Below are positions 1 to 11,564 of a DNA stretch of 60,000 nucleotides, in pieces. The notes below the pieces were generated by a model, which ran no database searches, was not told the origin of the DNA, and saw only the letters and a list, made by a program, of their open reading frames with translations. This stretch comes from Cristatella mucedo (Eukaryota > Bryozoa > Phylactolaemata > Cristatellidae). Where the stretch lies: assembly GCA_009760855.2 (NCBI GenBank), contig WPIO01000012.1:6137501-6197500 (forward strand), written 5' to 3'. The translations under genes and the position numbers were made by a program. The number at the start of each line of letters is the position of its first letter. The first letter of the stretch is position 1.

Positions 1-244
1 GTCGTCTGGGTCATTCCTGATTGTTCCTGGATGGGTCCGCTGTGAGGCCAAATGAACAGTACTTACCTAGCCTCTAACTAGCTCTTCCCGCGAAAGTCCG
101 GAAGACCTCGCTGATGGCCATCATCATTCGCAAGACAACACTTAAGGAATTATTAAATACAATTATTGAATAATAATTAAAACAATAACAACAATAATAA
201 AATAGTAATCAGCGGCTCGAGAGAGGTTTTTTGCCAGAAAGAGA

Positions 245-1235
245 ACCCACAAGTTTTTCTTGTTTATGCATATGGCACACAGCTGTACCTATGCTTCGAT
301 ATCTCCCGCCTTCCAGCACGTAAAACTCTTTTAACTCCCTTGCTGTATGTATTGCTGACATTCTCGCTTGGATAACAACAAGATTTCTCAAAATAAATGG
401 CGATAAAACCGACTTACTAGTTAAGTTAGTGCATTTTTCAGAAATTTAAAAACCCAACCATCAAATAGTCTCGGCCAGCATATCTTTTTTAGCACCTGTG
501 TGAAATCTGCTCCAAAGAGACCTTTCATTAGACGACCACATCAGCTTCACACTTAAGTCTGCCAGCTTTCGGCTACGTAACATTACAAACATTTAGGCAT
601 GCTTAGACAGGTGTGCCACTTTCAAGACGGTCCGTGCATTTGTGACATCTTGTTTTGACTTCTGTAACTCACTGATTGCAGGTGTCTTCTGGCCAGTGCA
701 ATAAGGCGCTTCCAGTAGGTTCAAAACCATGCAGCCAGGCTTGACCATCGTGAACTTCGCAATTCCCACATTTCCACACCTCATCTCACCGACCTGCACA
801 GGCTCCCCATCAAGCAGCGTCGCGACGTCAAAGATGTGTCACTTGTATCTGAACTACTTCCCAATCAGGTTATGCAACACGTACCACCCACACTTCTGAC
901 TCAAGTCGTTTATCTGTAACTCTTACCAGCATCAAAGATCACGCCTTTAGTTGTTTTTCTCCAAAACTTGAAGCTCACTCCCGACTAACATCACGAAAGC
1001 TCCTAACTTGACGAAATTTAAAAAGAATCTAGAAGTGCTCCTCTTCTTCTTAGCGTTTGCTAGGTCCATGCGAATTGTTCGTCATGTGCTAATGCGTACT
1101 GAAACTGGGTATGCTGTAACTAACCAAATTACATGCTCCCTGCACAGCATATGTAGATTTCTAAAGACATTAAGTTCTCTTAGGGCGTTCTACAAGTAAG
1201 TGTCTTATTAATATTTGGCTTAGAAAGGCCATTAA
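245..1235 (+). mobile_element. Degenerate L2-A LINE fragment (RT C-terminal part and 3' end)
   Basis: Broken frames on the plus strand align with the better L2-A copies at 3033-3870 and 39350-40620. In order they show a remnant of the reverse transcriptase catalytic stretch (AYGTQLYLCFD near 265-305, where other copies read YADxTQLY), the block matching LDDHIS near 530, the RAFVTSCFDFCNSL-like block near 630-670, and the 3' tail near 1158-1200 (ctaaagacattaagttctcttagggcgttct). Stops and frameshifts interrupt every part, so this is an old dead copy. Confidence 0.75.
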
Positions 1236-2727
1236 GCTCTGTGCCGTACACCTACGGTGCCAGTTTCCAAATGTTTGTCGCCTTTTTAAGGGGATCATAT
1301 TTTTAATTTTTAAGTGAGCTATTTTTAGATAGACTTAAAGAGGCTTTCCAAGTGCAGCGCTCGGCGCGCTGTCTCCGGCTGTACAAATATATACAACCAA
1401 TTCTTTTTGAGTGAGGGTGAAAGAGGCTACCTGGTGGTGTCCCTTCTACAGTGAGCTGAAAGTTTTCCAAACTAATTAAGAAGTACATACATAGCTATAT
1501 TTAACAGCTAAATTAGAAATAATAATTATAACAATAAGCTTTTAGAGGAGTTCAAGAGCTTTCTGAGAGCAGATTTCTAAGAAAACCCTCTGATCTTGTG
1601 TCGCGCCCATCAAGGTCGAGACTGAGCCCCCATACCAAAATCTTGATTATGCCCTTGCAAGCATCAGCGTGTCAGCCACACACATTTGTGTGCATAAAAT
1701 AGAAATACAGTCGTCTCTCGCCACTTCCCTCTCGACTTTGGTGGCTTCACTCTATCGCGGTCTTTTCAAATACACGCATTCATTAAATAGTTGATCGAGA
1801 TAGTGAAAATGATACAGCTCGCTCTTGGCTCTCTGAGTCAATTATACACCCCTGTATTACAATAAAAAGTAAAATCAATATACATATGGTCTGTAAGTCT
1901 ATGTATTCGTGCACCCCCCACATACCCTTCAGTGCCAGGTGCAACCGCTCGACCACTCCTTGTGTGTAGGCAAGAACTTTTTTCCAAAAAACATGGTGTG
2001 GTGAAACCAATTCAATCAGAGCGTGCTGTTTAGTGTTTTACTATCCTAGTGTAAGAACTTTATGTGTGCGTGTAATTAAACGTGCGATAATAATAATATG
2101 ATATCTTTAACGTCTAATATGTCTTATGTTCTCTCATTCTGACTGATATATTGGTAAATACAAGTATAATGGTGACTATTACGGTGTTATTTCATATCCA
2201 GAGGGCTCAAATAGTGCTAAAACCGTATTTAGAGGGTCGTGAACGGTTTTTAATGCTCCAAATACGAAAATATTTAATTTATAAATATAATCATGCTTCG
2301 CGGAAATTTACTTATTGCGGTAGAGTCTGGAACTGATTAACGGCGATAAACGTGGGACGACTGTGCATGTACACATATACCTGTTTATAGCCACATAGAA
2401 AAGCTTTTTTGAAAAGTTGTGAGTAATTAAATAATGACCTACTCAGCGACAATAAAGGTCATTAAATACGGAGGCATATTGCGAGCTGTGAAAAATTCTT
2501 GAATTACAATAAACAAGTAAAAATCCACAAGCTGTCTAGAAGCACTGGCGGAATCTTAAGAGTCGCGGATTACATTCGTAATTAAAATACGTAATAAAAA
2601 GTAAACTTGCCTCTCACGTTGATGAATTAAACACTTATACCAATATAGGACATATGTAAAGTCGTTAAGTGCAATGGTTTTTGCACTGATTAAAAACGCA
2701 ATGCATGTATGAGTCGGTTATATGCAT
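1236..2727. other. AT-rich stretch without recognisable gene
   Basis: About 1.5 kb of AT-rich sequence. Only short open frames occur, none with a recognisable motif or flanking splice signals in agreement. I see no repeat family I can name here. Confidence 0.5.
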
Positions 2728-2729
2728 GT

Positions 2730-2769
<40 letters not shown>
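2728..2769. repeat. (TA)n microsatellite
   Basis: Alternating TA, preceded by ATACATATATACATA-type units. It is an ordinary dinucleotide repeat. Confidence 0.9.
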
Positions 2770-2836
2770 TGAGATAAGTAATTATGATGTACAAGTAGAA
2801 CTAGATAAGTAGAAACAGGTAAATAGACGGGGAGCA

Positions 2837-3014
2837 TTAAAGAGCCGGAGTGCGAGAGACAGTGAGAGACGGAGAGTATGAGAGGGGGAGAGGAGGAGCG
2901 GAAGAGATTAGGAGAGGAGGAGAGTAGGAGAGTAGGAGAGCAGAAGGAGGAGAGGAGGAGAGGAGGAGAAGGAGGAGTAGAAGAGGGGGTGAGTGAGAGC
3001 AGGAAAGTAGTGAA
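2837..3014. repeat. Purine-rich GGAGAG/AGGAGA simple repeat
   Basis: About 180 bp composed almost wholly of purines on the plus strand, built on GGAGAG and AGGAGG units. It directly abuts the 5'-truncated L2-A copy that starts near 3033. Open frames across it on either strand (for example the serine/proline/leucine-rich one on the minus strand) are artefacts of composition. Confidence 0.85.
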
Positions 3015-3032
3015 GTGATGGAGAGAGTGAAG

Positions 3033-3870
3033 GACCTCTCGTTAGACGACCACATCAGCTCCACAGTCAAATCAGCCTATTTTCAGCTTCATAACATTGC
3101 TAAAATTAGGGCTTGTTTAGATAAGGATACCACGTCCAAGTTGGTCCATGCATTCGTGACATCTCGTCTCGACTTCTGCAACTCACTGCTTACTGGCCTA
3201 CCAGCATGTGCGATCAGGCGATTGCAGCTGGTGCAAAACTCTGCAGCTAGGCTTGTCTGTCGTGAGCGTCGCAGTTGCCACATTACTCCACTTCTCGCCG
3301 ACCTGAACTGGTTACCAGTCAAGCAACGGATTGACTTCAAGGTTTTGTCGCTCACTTTTAGGTCTCTTCATTCTATGGCTCCAGCCTATCTTTCAGATAT
3401 ACTACCCCATCAGGCAAAGCATCGTACCACTCGCTTTTCGGAATCCAACAGTCTAGAAATACCTCGTACAAACCTTAAATCCTTTGGAGACCGTGCATTT
3501 AGCTCTTATGCTCCCACAGCCTGGAACTCCCTCCCGACCTGCATCAGAACATCCCCTGACCTGACCACATTTAAAAGAAACTTAAAAACACACCTATTTA
3601 GGACAGCATTTAGTGGGTCCTTGTGATTCGTCCTCGATGTGCTTATGCGTGCTGACACTGTGCATGCTGCCACTAACCACATTTGCATGCTGACCCAGTG
3701 CATGTAAACCCTAACCATGTTATTCATTTTGTTTGTTTTTCAAGCATGATTTTACTTACTATTCTGTTGCGTATCACTTTGCAGCAAATGTAAAGCGCCT
3801 AGAAAGAGATTAAGTTCTCTGAGGGCGCTTTATCAAGTGCAATATTATTATTATTATTATTATTAAGGAG
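3033..3870 (+). mobile_element. 5'-truncated L2-A LINE, well preserved 3' end
   Basis: An uninterrupted frame of about 195 codons runs to the stop at 3624-3626 and encodes the C-terminal end of an L2/CR1-type reverse transcriptase protein. The blocks in order are LSLDDHISSTVKSAYFQLHN, LDFCNSLLTGLP, AARLVCRERRSCHITPLL, LNWLPVKQRIDFKVL and AFSSYAPTAWNSLPTC. The 3' UTR follows, then the tail aaagcgcctagaaagagattaagttctctgagggcgc and an (ATT)n run at about 3844-3866. The catalytic region and endonuclease are missing, so the copy cannot move by itself. Close similarity to 39790-40612 suggests both are fairly recent. Confidence 0.9.
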
Positions 3871-4546
3871 AAAGAAATGCTAGGAAAGAGGGAGAGACAG
3901 AGAGTGAGAGAGTATTTGGGATTGATGCAATAAGAGAAGCAAGTAGAGAAGAAGAATTTCGACAAGGGAAACTAATTTCGACACGCTGCAATTATGAAAC
4001 TGTAGCTTGCACACGAGATGATGGAGAAGGCCAGACGTACTAGTTTACTCCTTTCAGTGAACTGACGAATGTGCGGGAGTTTGGCAACCCAGCTAGATTG
4101 GTAGCACAGTTTTGCTTTGAGCTCTATTAAGTTTGGCTGACCATTTTACTGATGGCAATCATTTTCAATTGTATCGTCATTTCTTGGGCCAGTAAATAAG
4201 TTGAAATTTAATGGCAGTTAAAATGAATGTGTGCTCAAGCATTCTCTCAACGGAAAGATATCATAAGCGAGAGAGAGAGAGAGAGAGAGATCGTGTGTGT
4301 TTCCTTGTCGTATTCCTATGTCTTAATCAAAGTTCTTGAATCGGAATTTTTGATTGAATGGCATAATAGTCAAACCTTAGGCCTGTATAACCATGTCGTG
4401 GCTTCCTTTGCCGGCGAAAGCAAGTTATTGTTCCAAGGTAACTACGTACGCTTTGTGGCGCTATTGCAAATGATAGTCATGCAATTCCACCCCTGTCCAG
4501 TATTACAGATGCTTGCACCTAAACTACAGCTGAACCAAATACTCAC
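3871..4546. other. Intergenic or intronic stretch with (GA)n microsatellite
   Basis: Contains a short (GA)n run at about 4268-4291. Otherwise I see no coding exon. If the tetraspanin at 4547-4738 continues downstream on the minus strand, this is part of its intron, but I found no further tetraspanin exon here. Confidence 0.5.
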
Positions 4547-4738
4547 CAGGTACAAGAGTGACGCTTTTTTGTTGTTTTGCGTGCAATAGAATCCCGAAGA
4601 GGCAATTGCCATAATAGCAGCTCCCACGGCAATCAGCACCCACGTCGCGTATGAGCGATAAATGCTGCTGAGCTTGAAGTACGGTTTCAAGCTTGTATCC
4701 GTCCATATTCCAATTGCAAACAGAACAATGCCAATGAT
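4547..4738 (-). CDS. Tetraspanin family protein, single internal exon (TM1 end to TM2)
   Basis: A 192-bp exon (64 codons, phase 0 at both ends) bounded on the minus strand by an acceptor TTTCAATTGCAG and a donor CTG|GTGAGT. The translation starts IIGIVLFAIGIWTDTSL, the end of tetraspanin transmembrane segment 1 with its GIW signature. It continues through a short extracellular loop (LKPYFKLSSIYRSY) into TM2 (WVLIAVGAAIMAIASSGFYC) and ends in the cytoplasmic NNKKASLLYL stretch. Spacing and the GxxxxAxGxW and AVGA patterns fit tetraspanins, membrane scaffold proteins with four membrane spans. Where the family usually has GCCGA after TM2, this reads SGFYC. The start-codon exon, the large-loop exons with the CCG motif, and TM3-TM4 were not found. 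The upstream promoter may be the CpG island at 8.85-12.7 kb (inference). An isolated pseudo-exon cannot be excluded. Confidence 0.75.
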
Positions 4739-5859
4739 CTGCAATTGAAACGAAAACTCTCTGGTGCGTGCAAAACATGTGAGGAGACACTTCGTGAATG
4801 CCCTGCGCTTCACTGACCCTATCACTCCAAGCAGTGAAAGAGAAACTGATGATCGTCGAAGAATAGGCTTAAATATCACAAAAATAACGGTACTGACAGT
4901 CCTACAACTCGGCGGGTCAACACCCGCATTGACGCCTCACCTTACCAATCATGTGTCCTGGCCTTAACGAAGAATGGTATAGTGTGGTCATTTTTTATTG
5001 ACTTAGGAGCAATATTACGCACGAGCAGCGGCGCCGTGCCCTGTAGCAGGTCAGTTTTCCCTTTACTGAAATGCTTTTTAAAGACATGCGCAGTGGAGCA
5101 CCTACCCATGCTAGACGTTTTTGAGTAGGGATCGGTCAAGTGTGAACGATAGCAGACATCAACAAGTGCGAGAGCATATACACCGCTGCGGCAGATGAAA
5201 AATATAGTTTTATTAGGATTCAAACAATGCCAAGTAATCATTATGAGTCATGAATAGCATTGATCTTTTTAGTTTTGATAAAGGCGTTGAATTTATTTCA
5301 AGGCTTTGCATTAGGAAATAATAAGAGATTTCTCGTTTGTATGGAAGATAATTCATTAAGCAGATGGTATATTTGCTCAAAGCTGAGCTATTGAATAAGG
5401 CCGGTAACGTTTAGTATGGAACTTATAATTAATAATCACGGTTTCAGAGGCCAGGAACACGGATACCTTCGGTGGAGTACTTAGTCAAAAATGCAATAAT
5501 ATTAAAGACGCAAAATTAATAAGCGTCTCCATCTCGAGCGACTTACGATTAAATCTGGTTTTATTGACTTCATCTGAGAGTAATGGGTAATTTATTTTTT
5601 ATGAGTCATAGTTTCCAGGAAACTGCCATGGCGCTGACAGCACTTAGGTAGCAGTTTTCTTTTCTGCACGCGCTTCCGAAGTAAAAAAAAAACTTCATAT
5701 TGTATTACCTTACTCTTGTTAAAAGTACCATAATTTGTAATAACTATAGTCTAACACGGTTCTGAATACTCATGCTTCAATTGTTATTGATTGTCGGTCT
5801 TGTCTAAGAAAAGAAGATGCTGAACCTTATAACGTACCTATGTCTCAGACCTACTGTCT
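4739..5859. other. Stretch without recognisable gene
   Basis: AT-rich sequence, presumably upstream intron of the tetraspanin. A 99-codon open frame on the minus strand (4942-5241) shows no family motif and no convincing splice sites, so I do not call it a gene. Confidence 0.45.
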
Positions 5860-6560
5860 CCCACAGTGGCTTGTAAAAAAAACTTAACTAGCTCTTTAGT
5901 TCTGTCTCGGCTTGATTATTGTAATTCCCTTTTGGCTGGGCTGCCAAAGAAAGCTATTATGCCACTGCAGCTGACTATGAATATGGCTGCAAGGCTGGTC
6001 TTCAAGTCCCAGCGGTTTGAGCACGTGTCACCTCTGCTGAAAGAGCTAGGATGGTTGCCGGTTGAGTAACGGATACAGAGCAAAGTTCTTACGCTGACCC
6101 ACAAGGCCCGCCACGGCTTAGCTCCTTCGTACCTAGCTGAACTGCTGCATCAGTTTCAGCCTGTTCGCGCCCTCAGGTCCTCTGTGGACAATAAATTAGC
6201 TGTACCATTCCTCCGCTTAAAGACCGTTGGCGACAGAAGCTTTAGCTCTGCAGGTCCTAGACTGTGGAACTCGCTTCCACAATTCTTACGCAACGACAAC
6301 TACTCTCCAACTGCCGACTATCGCACATCTTTTTCAGCGGTCCTGAACTGCTACTTCTATGCTACTCACTACCTCAACTGCTCTCCTGACTCTGCTATGC
6401 TTCCCACTTTCTCTTTGTTGCGTGCGACGAAGTCTGTTGGCTACCGAATTCGTACCGAAAGCCGCTTAGGCTGTGAGTGCGCTAGAAAAAACTCTCCTGC
6501 GTAACACCCACATGGTCTTTATGACTTTGTGGAGTTACTGACGGAGATACATACATACTG
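5860..6560 (+). mobile_element. L2-B LINE fragment (C-terminal RT region and 3' end)
   Basis: Plus-strand frames encode the same C-terminal blocks as L2-A but with a distinct, family-specific sequence: [39 protein letters not shown], then after an in-frame stop (at 6067-6069) LAPSYLAELLHQFQPVRALR and FSSAGPRLWNSLPQFLRN. The 3' end is ggtctttatgactttgtggagttactgacggagatacatacatac. The element is 5' truncated and carries a stop, so it is inactive. Confidence 0.85.
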
Positions 6561-7139
6561 CGACAGTACTCCTACTTCAGCAGACCAATATGGTTAATGC
6601 CTCGCAGACCGCTCTAATGAATGCCCAATGCAGGAAGCTTTATTTATTTTTATCACTCAAATGGAGGTAGCACCCAAAAATCGAAAGTCAATCCAAGCTT
6701 TTGTATAAGCGAATATCATGAACTTGTGTGTCAGGATTATAACTTGATAATCTCTAATGTCGTATGGTCTGCTCAGCTGTAGTTACGCTGGCAAACGTAA
6801 AATTAAAGCACCGACGATTGGACCTTTCATCCCTACAGAGAGTCGCTCTCTTCTTTTTTTTTCATTCATTCGTTATCATTTATTATCGTTCAGAAGACCA
6901 AGTTTGACTGTTTAGGGAAAGGAAATGTCTGAAATGACAGGTAGAAAGTTGAAACAGCGATTCCAAGGCAAGAAATGACAGGTAGAAGGTTAGAACACCG
7001 ATTCCAAGCTAGGAGCCTGAGTGTCCTGAGTATCATTATTAGATAGATTTTGACAGCCTATTAACGACCTGAATCAAGTTTGAAAGTGTGAATTTAAATG
7101 TAATTAAATCTGTGGCCGCATTTATAAAGCGCTGCACGG
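6561..7139. other. Unassigned sequence with a local tandem duplication
   Basis: No coding signal is visible. The only structure I see is the 41-bp direct duplication at 6931-7012, listed separately. Confidence 0.5.
6931..7012. repeat. Two-copy direct tandem repeat, 41-bp period
   Basis: The unit beginning gaaatgacaggtagaaagtt recurs 41 bp later as gaaatgacaggtagaaggtt, and both copies contain gattccaag. A few substitutions separate them, so it is an older local duplication. Confidence 0.85.
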
Positions 7140-7300
7140 GTAGATCGGGGTCTTAGCCCGGGGCTAAGGTGGTCGAACTTCACGACCCAGGTCGTCGGTT
7201 CGAATCCTGTAATAGCTGGGAAATTCTATATTGCCCACCGTAGATGTGAGAGGAATAGCCAACTAGGCACTCGGGCCGCTATATAAATAAGGCCGTTGAA
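7140..7300 (+). mobile_element. SINE-B (tRNA-derived SINE)
   Basis: A tRNA-like head with a B-box-like segment (gtcggttcgaatcctg, about 7193-7208) is followed by a body including attgcccaccgtagatgtgag and a tail gccgctatataaataaggccgttgaatc. Copies with the same order lie at 19960-20125, 30595-30760 and 42420-42575 (plus) and at 46345-46505 and 52540-52705 (minus). It lacks a tRNA acceptor stem pair, so it is not a functional tRNA gene. Confidence 0.8.
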
Positions 7301-7654
7301 TCTCTGGACTTCTCCCTTTACTTTGCTATGTTGCGTCGGACTTCGGAGTTGAACAAGACCTCTGTAGGAAAAGACTAATTAATTGAAGCCATTAATAAAT
7401 ATCTCTTCGTACATTCGTCGGATTTAATATACTTGATTAATTCTCACGCTGCTAATGCCTGCCATCGGAAATGCAGCCGCAGGGTGACAAACCAAAAAGG
7501 CGACTGCGTCGATCATATACCGAAAATCAGTACGGCCAAGTAAGCCATTACGCTTATGTGTAGTTCATGTTAAAAGTTACCGCCGCTCGGTTGCCTACTA
7601 AATCAAATAAATTTAATAGTACGTATTCTTTGCTTAGGAAGATGTAATGGCACG

Positions 7655-8125
7655 CGTTTGATCAACGGATGCAGTGTAAAATTCTCACTATGACTCATAA
7701 GGCCCCCCGCCCGCTTAAGGTTTAGCTCCTCAATAACTAGCGAAACTATTGTACCAGTTTGAGCCTCGTCGTGCTCTCGTGTCCAATAGAGTTAATGGTA
7801 CATTCAGTTTATTCCTTTCGTTTTTTTAATTAATATTTGAGGCATAACCTTTTGCTGAGCGGATTCTCTCAGCTATAGAGCTTACCTTCGCAGTTCCTGG
7901 ACAACGACGCCACCTTAGCTTACGCAGCCGACAATGGCATTCACTTCCTTTCCAGTCGTCACGCGCTGCTACTTCCACGCAAATCACTTCCTTAGCGGCC
8001 CACCTGACTCAGTTGTATTTCTATTTTCTTTGTTGTGTGAGATGAACACAGTTGGCTACCGTATGCGCACCGATAGCGACTACGACCTTTAGTGCGCTTT
8101 GGGGAACTCTCCAGCATAGCATCGG
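7655..8125 (+). mobile_element. Degenerate L2-B LINE fragment
   Basis: Out-of-frame remnants of the L2-B C-terminal region: atcaacggatgcagtgtaaa matches the EQRIQSKV block of the copy at 5860-6560, followed by remnants of the HQFQP and WNSLPQ regions and by gttggctaccgtatgcgcaccgatagc, which parallels gttggctaccgaattcgtac at 6438. Many small deletions show it is old. Confidence 0.65.
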
Positions 8126-8849
8126 CGCGAGTCGGGTGAGCCTTATAGATTTACCGGCAGGGGTATGCACGTCAAGGGAAATATCCATGCCAAATGATAT
8201 TCCAAGCCAAAAGCAAAGTTATGGAGCTTCCGGGGATATATTAATGATCTGCATTCTCACTTTCAGGACCTTGGCAAGTATGGCCATGGCTATGGCCGCC
8301 AGTTGTTTGTACCGTTCAGAAGTGGCTGGGAACGCCACGCTAGGAACCAGAATTCCTTTGTCTTCTAAGGTGAGGGATTGGTGTGAAGGTCGAACTAGCT
8401 TCTCTAAAAGACATCTAGTAGCGTAAGGTTGTCTTTGGTTGCCATCGGGTTATTCTTTGGATAGATTGTATGAGGGATTTAAATCTGACGGGCCCATCAT
8501 CCTCGTGAAGTACATTCTCTCCAGTTACCACGAGACCATTTTTGCACAGTGGCAAATAACGATGCCATATTTAGACCCAAAACCGCCCTCTAGAACTATG
8601 CTTCTTGCTTGCACTTGGTCACTTCAAGGTGCAGAAAAAATCCTGAACCCTTACCCATTCATCATTCTTTCACAAAGCTTGAGGCGACCTACACCAGACG
8701 GCAACAGTCCCAGACTATCATGCTGCGATAATGCCTTAGCGTGGGTTTAAAGCACTGATAGCTGAATTCTTGTTAAGGGTCTGCTCCTGACAGAGATCGT
8801 TTCAGACCTCGGCCTGTCTTACCACTAAACCAGTGAGGCGCATTCTACC
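8126..8849. other. Unassigned sequence
   Basis: Two plus-strand open frames of about 100-124 codons lie here (8052-8426, 8439-8750), but neither has recognisable motifs or supporting splice signals. No gene is called. Confidence 0.4.
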
Positions 8850-9868
8850 TCTCGATTGTGTAATCGATCCCTGTCTTGGTGTAGCTGAGATGCAATATTT
8901 CTCAGAGCATGCCTCTCGACGAAGAAAACGACCGAGCAAAATGCCTCGATGTGAAGAAAAAGAAAGCCGCTCGGACGTCGCTTCGCTGCTCACTGCAATC
9001 TAATGCAATGAGCTGAGAGCGCTTTCGCTCCTCATTAATGTCAGCGCATGCGGTACGCGGCTCATTCAGGCTTCTGCTACCTTCACCTTTTCTTAGCCGA
9101 TCGACGAAGTGCGTTGCGCACCTAACTCTGCACGCGTACGATCTTATTCGGACAGTACACGCCTCGTCGGAAAACTGCCATTTATAAAGGCTGCTTAATT
9201 GTCGCTGTACATTTCATAGAGGAATTCTGCTTACGGTGATGCGTGGCGCTTGCCGAAATTGCCTCAGGACGGTGAGAAGTCAGGACTGTCTGAAAGCTAA
9301 GCGAGTGGTGGAGAGCGCTGAGTGGTTTCGTAAATTTGAGCAGCGCCGCACTAGCGCTCGCGCTGCTTGATATCCGGACGACGTCGTTCGGACAGCCGAC
9401 ACCTGTAGGGTGCGTCTTCATCGCAGCTACGGCGATTCGCCACCCGCTCGCGGAGGCCCCGAGCCGCCGCCTAAACTGGAGGCGTGGCGCTCTGTAGCCG
9501 AGGCCTCTGATAAATGATGGGCGCCAATAAGAAAGGGGATTGGCCTTCCGGATTATAAGGCTCGACGCGACCCTGACGGAGGACGGAGCGCCAAAATGGC
9601 TGGCGAGCTGCCGGCTTGCTGGCAGCCGCTAGCCGCTCAGTAGCCGTCGGGCTCTGGGAGCGAGGCTGGGAGGGCCCGGGGTGAGCGGCTAAACGCCCGG
9701 GCTCCTCTCGGAATCGTCCGCCGACTGGGGCCGGCCGAGCCGATTTAGCAACCGGCGGAATTTCAAAGCAGCACGCAAGGACGGTGGGTGAGTCACTCCT
9801 TACTCGCATCATCTATTAAGGGTCGTGCCTCAGCTCTACCTGGACACCTGCTGGAATTGTGCCTTAGT

Positions 9869-9909
9869 ATAGGCTGAGCTGCTGCTACTGTAGCAGCAGC
9901 TCAGCCTAT
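9869..9909. repeat. Perfect 41-bp palindrome (20-bp arms, 1-base centre)
   Basis: The left arm ataggctgagctgctgctac (9869-9888) is the exact reverse complement of the right arm (9890-9909), separated by a single T at 9889. No mismatch occurs in 20 pairs. It lies inside the CpG island. It could form a cruciform or hairpin, be a composite binding site, or be a fold-back artefact. Confidence 0.95.
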
Positions 9910-11564
9910 GCGACGACCGACGGCGTAGCTAAATGGATACCGGTCGCGGGAAAGAGCAACGAAGCGCCCTCTCTCGGTCACCATCGGGAGGGGCGGCGGC
10001 GCTCCTGCTCAAATCGGAGTTAATCGATTTGATATAGCACTTGGGTTGCTTCGCTTGGCGGCGGCGGCGGCGGGGGTTGTGCCAGCAAAGCAGCAGGTAC
10101 CGAGAGTCTCGCTGGCGCGCCGTAGAAATAAATTTTTCAAGGCCAAAGTACTAAGAGAGAAAGTATGGTAAATACGCTTCGATGAACGCGGATGCGAGCC
10201 TGCAAGTCTCCATTCTTTTATGTAAAGCATTTTTTGTGACGGCGCGTTGTGGCCTACTAGGTTCCATCGCCGATAGAGCTTCACATCACGTGCCGTGGTC
10301 AGTGGGCGACGGCCTGAGGAGCAAACTCTTGCTTCGACGTCCCCTGCTCTTGGGGCTACCTACTCGCAATAATATTTGCTTGTGGAGACTTGTTAACGTG
10401 AATAAATTTGGCTGCATTACATGTACAGCTCAAAATTGGCTTCAGATAAGATTCGAAGTTCCCCAGTGGTTCCACATACACTATACAGTGTACGCGTACA
10501 TTTCACCTGACTTTATTTGCTTAATGCGCTCGCTCAAATTATGCCAACTTCACTCGCTCTCTCAACGCCCAGTCCTTATCGGAGCGTTGCGAAATGGTTC
10601 GGCTAAACGGTGCTACGGAATTTTCGACACAAGGTGACGTGCTTGCCTCCTTCTTCGCTTGTTTGCCTTCGTAGTCTAGCGGAAGAAACGTGACCACTAC
10701 CGCCTTCCTTGTCACATAGCGTCGCTTCCGACAGACAGTACCGCCCAGAGAGCGGCTGTGACTGCTTCACGAGAACGCCTCGGAGAAGGGAGCCGATCAG
10801 GGTGGCGCGAGCTTTTGCTGGCGACTCCTGCGGCCTCTCCTAGAGAACAATGCGAGCCCGAATAGCTGGTGCCCGACTAAGCAGCTCCGTGCAGCTGGCG
10901 CCTCTGTGGCGCCGGCAGCGGCGGCGGCCTCACTCGATGCTCGGCACTGCGGCTTCGAACGCTAGTGAGCCACGTCGGAGCGAGCTGCAGGCATGCGGGC
11001 GCTCGCGCCCGGCCGTGGCTCGCACTTCCCAGTAATGCTAGTGCGATTACGCAGCCGTCCCCGCTCGTGTGCGCTCCGAGAGCGAGCTCGGCTGCCCTTG
11101 GCGGGCAGCGCCGTGCATGTTCGTTCTCGGCGCTCCGCCGCCTCCGCAGGGAGAAAAGCCGAGCGAAGAGAAGCAGCGTGCGCTCGCCGGCCTCGAGAAG
11201 AGCTTCGGCGGCTCGAGCCTCCAGCGGGTGCCCCTAAGGTCACGCAGCGACAGTTAAGCGTCTGCTTAGCGGCCGACGCCCGCCGGACCTGAACGACGGC
11301 GCCCAGAGCTGTCCCAGCGCCTCCTAGGCTGGGTACGTCTCCCAGCTGTGATTTATAGCCGCCGTAGAGCGAGCGACTTGTACAGCGAGCGAGCAGCGCC
11401 TTCGAGGACGCCGCTCGCTCAGGGATGGCCGTTGCTCACGAGGCGGATGCCGCTACCCGCTCGGTTGCCGGGTATCCGATCTTACTTGCAGCTCCACTTT
11501 CCTCCCTACCGCGCCCTGCTCGGATGTCATAGCCAGCGACGGTCGTCGCCGCTGCTGCTTGAGC

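Noticed and set aside
2837-3070. Minus-strand Ser/Pro/Leu-rich frame
   Set aside because: It is the complement of a GGAGAG simple repeat.
4942-5241. 99-codon minus-strand frame near the tetraspanin exon
   Set aside because: It has no hydrophobic segments like a tetraspanin first exon, no recognised domain and no clear donor in the needed phase.
10850-11292. Several overlapping Arg/Ala/Ser-rich frames on both strands
   Set aside because: High GC removes stop codons in all frames at once. No frame is preferred, so none is called coding.
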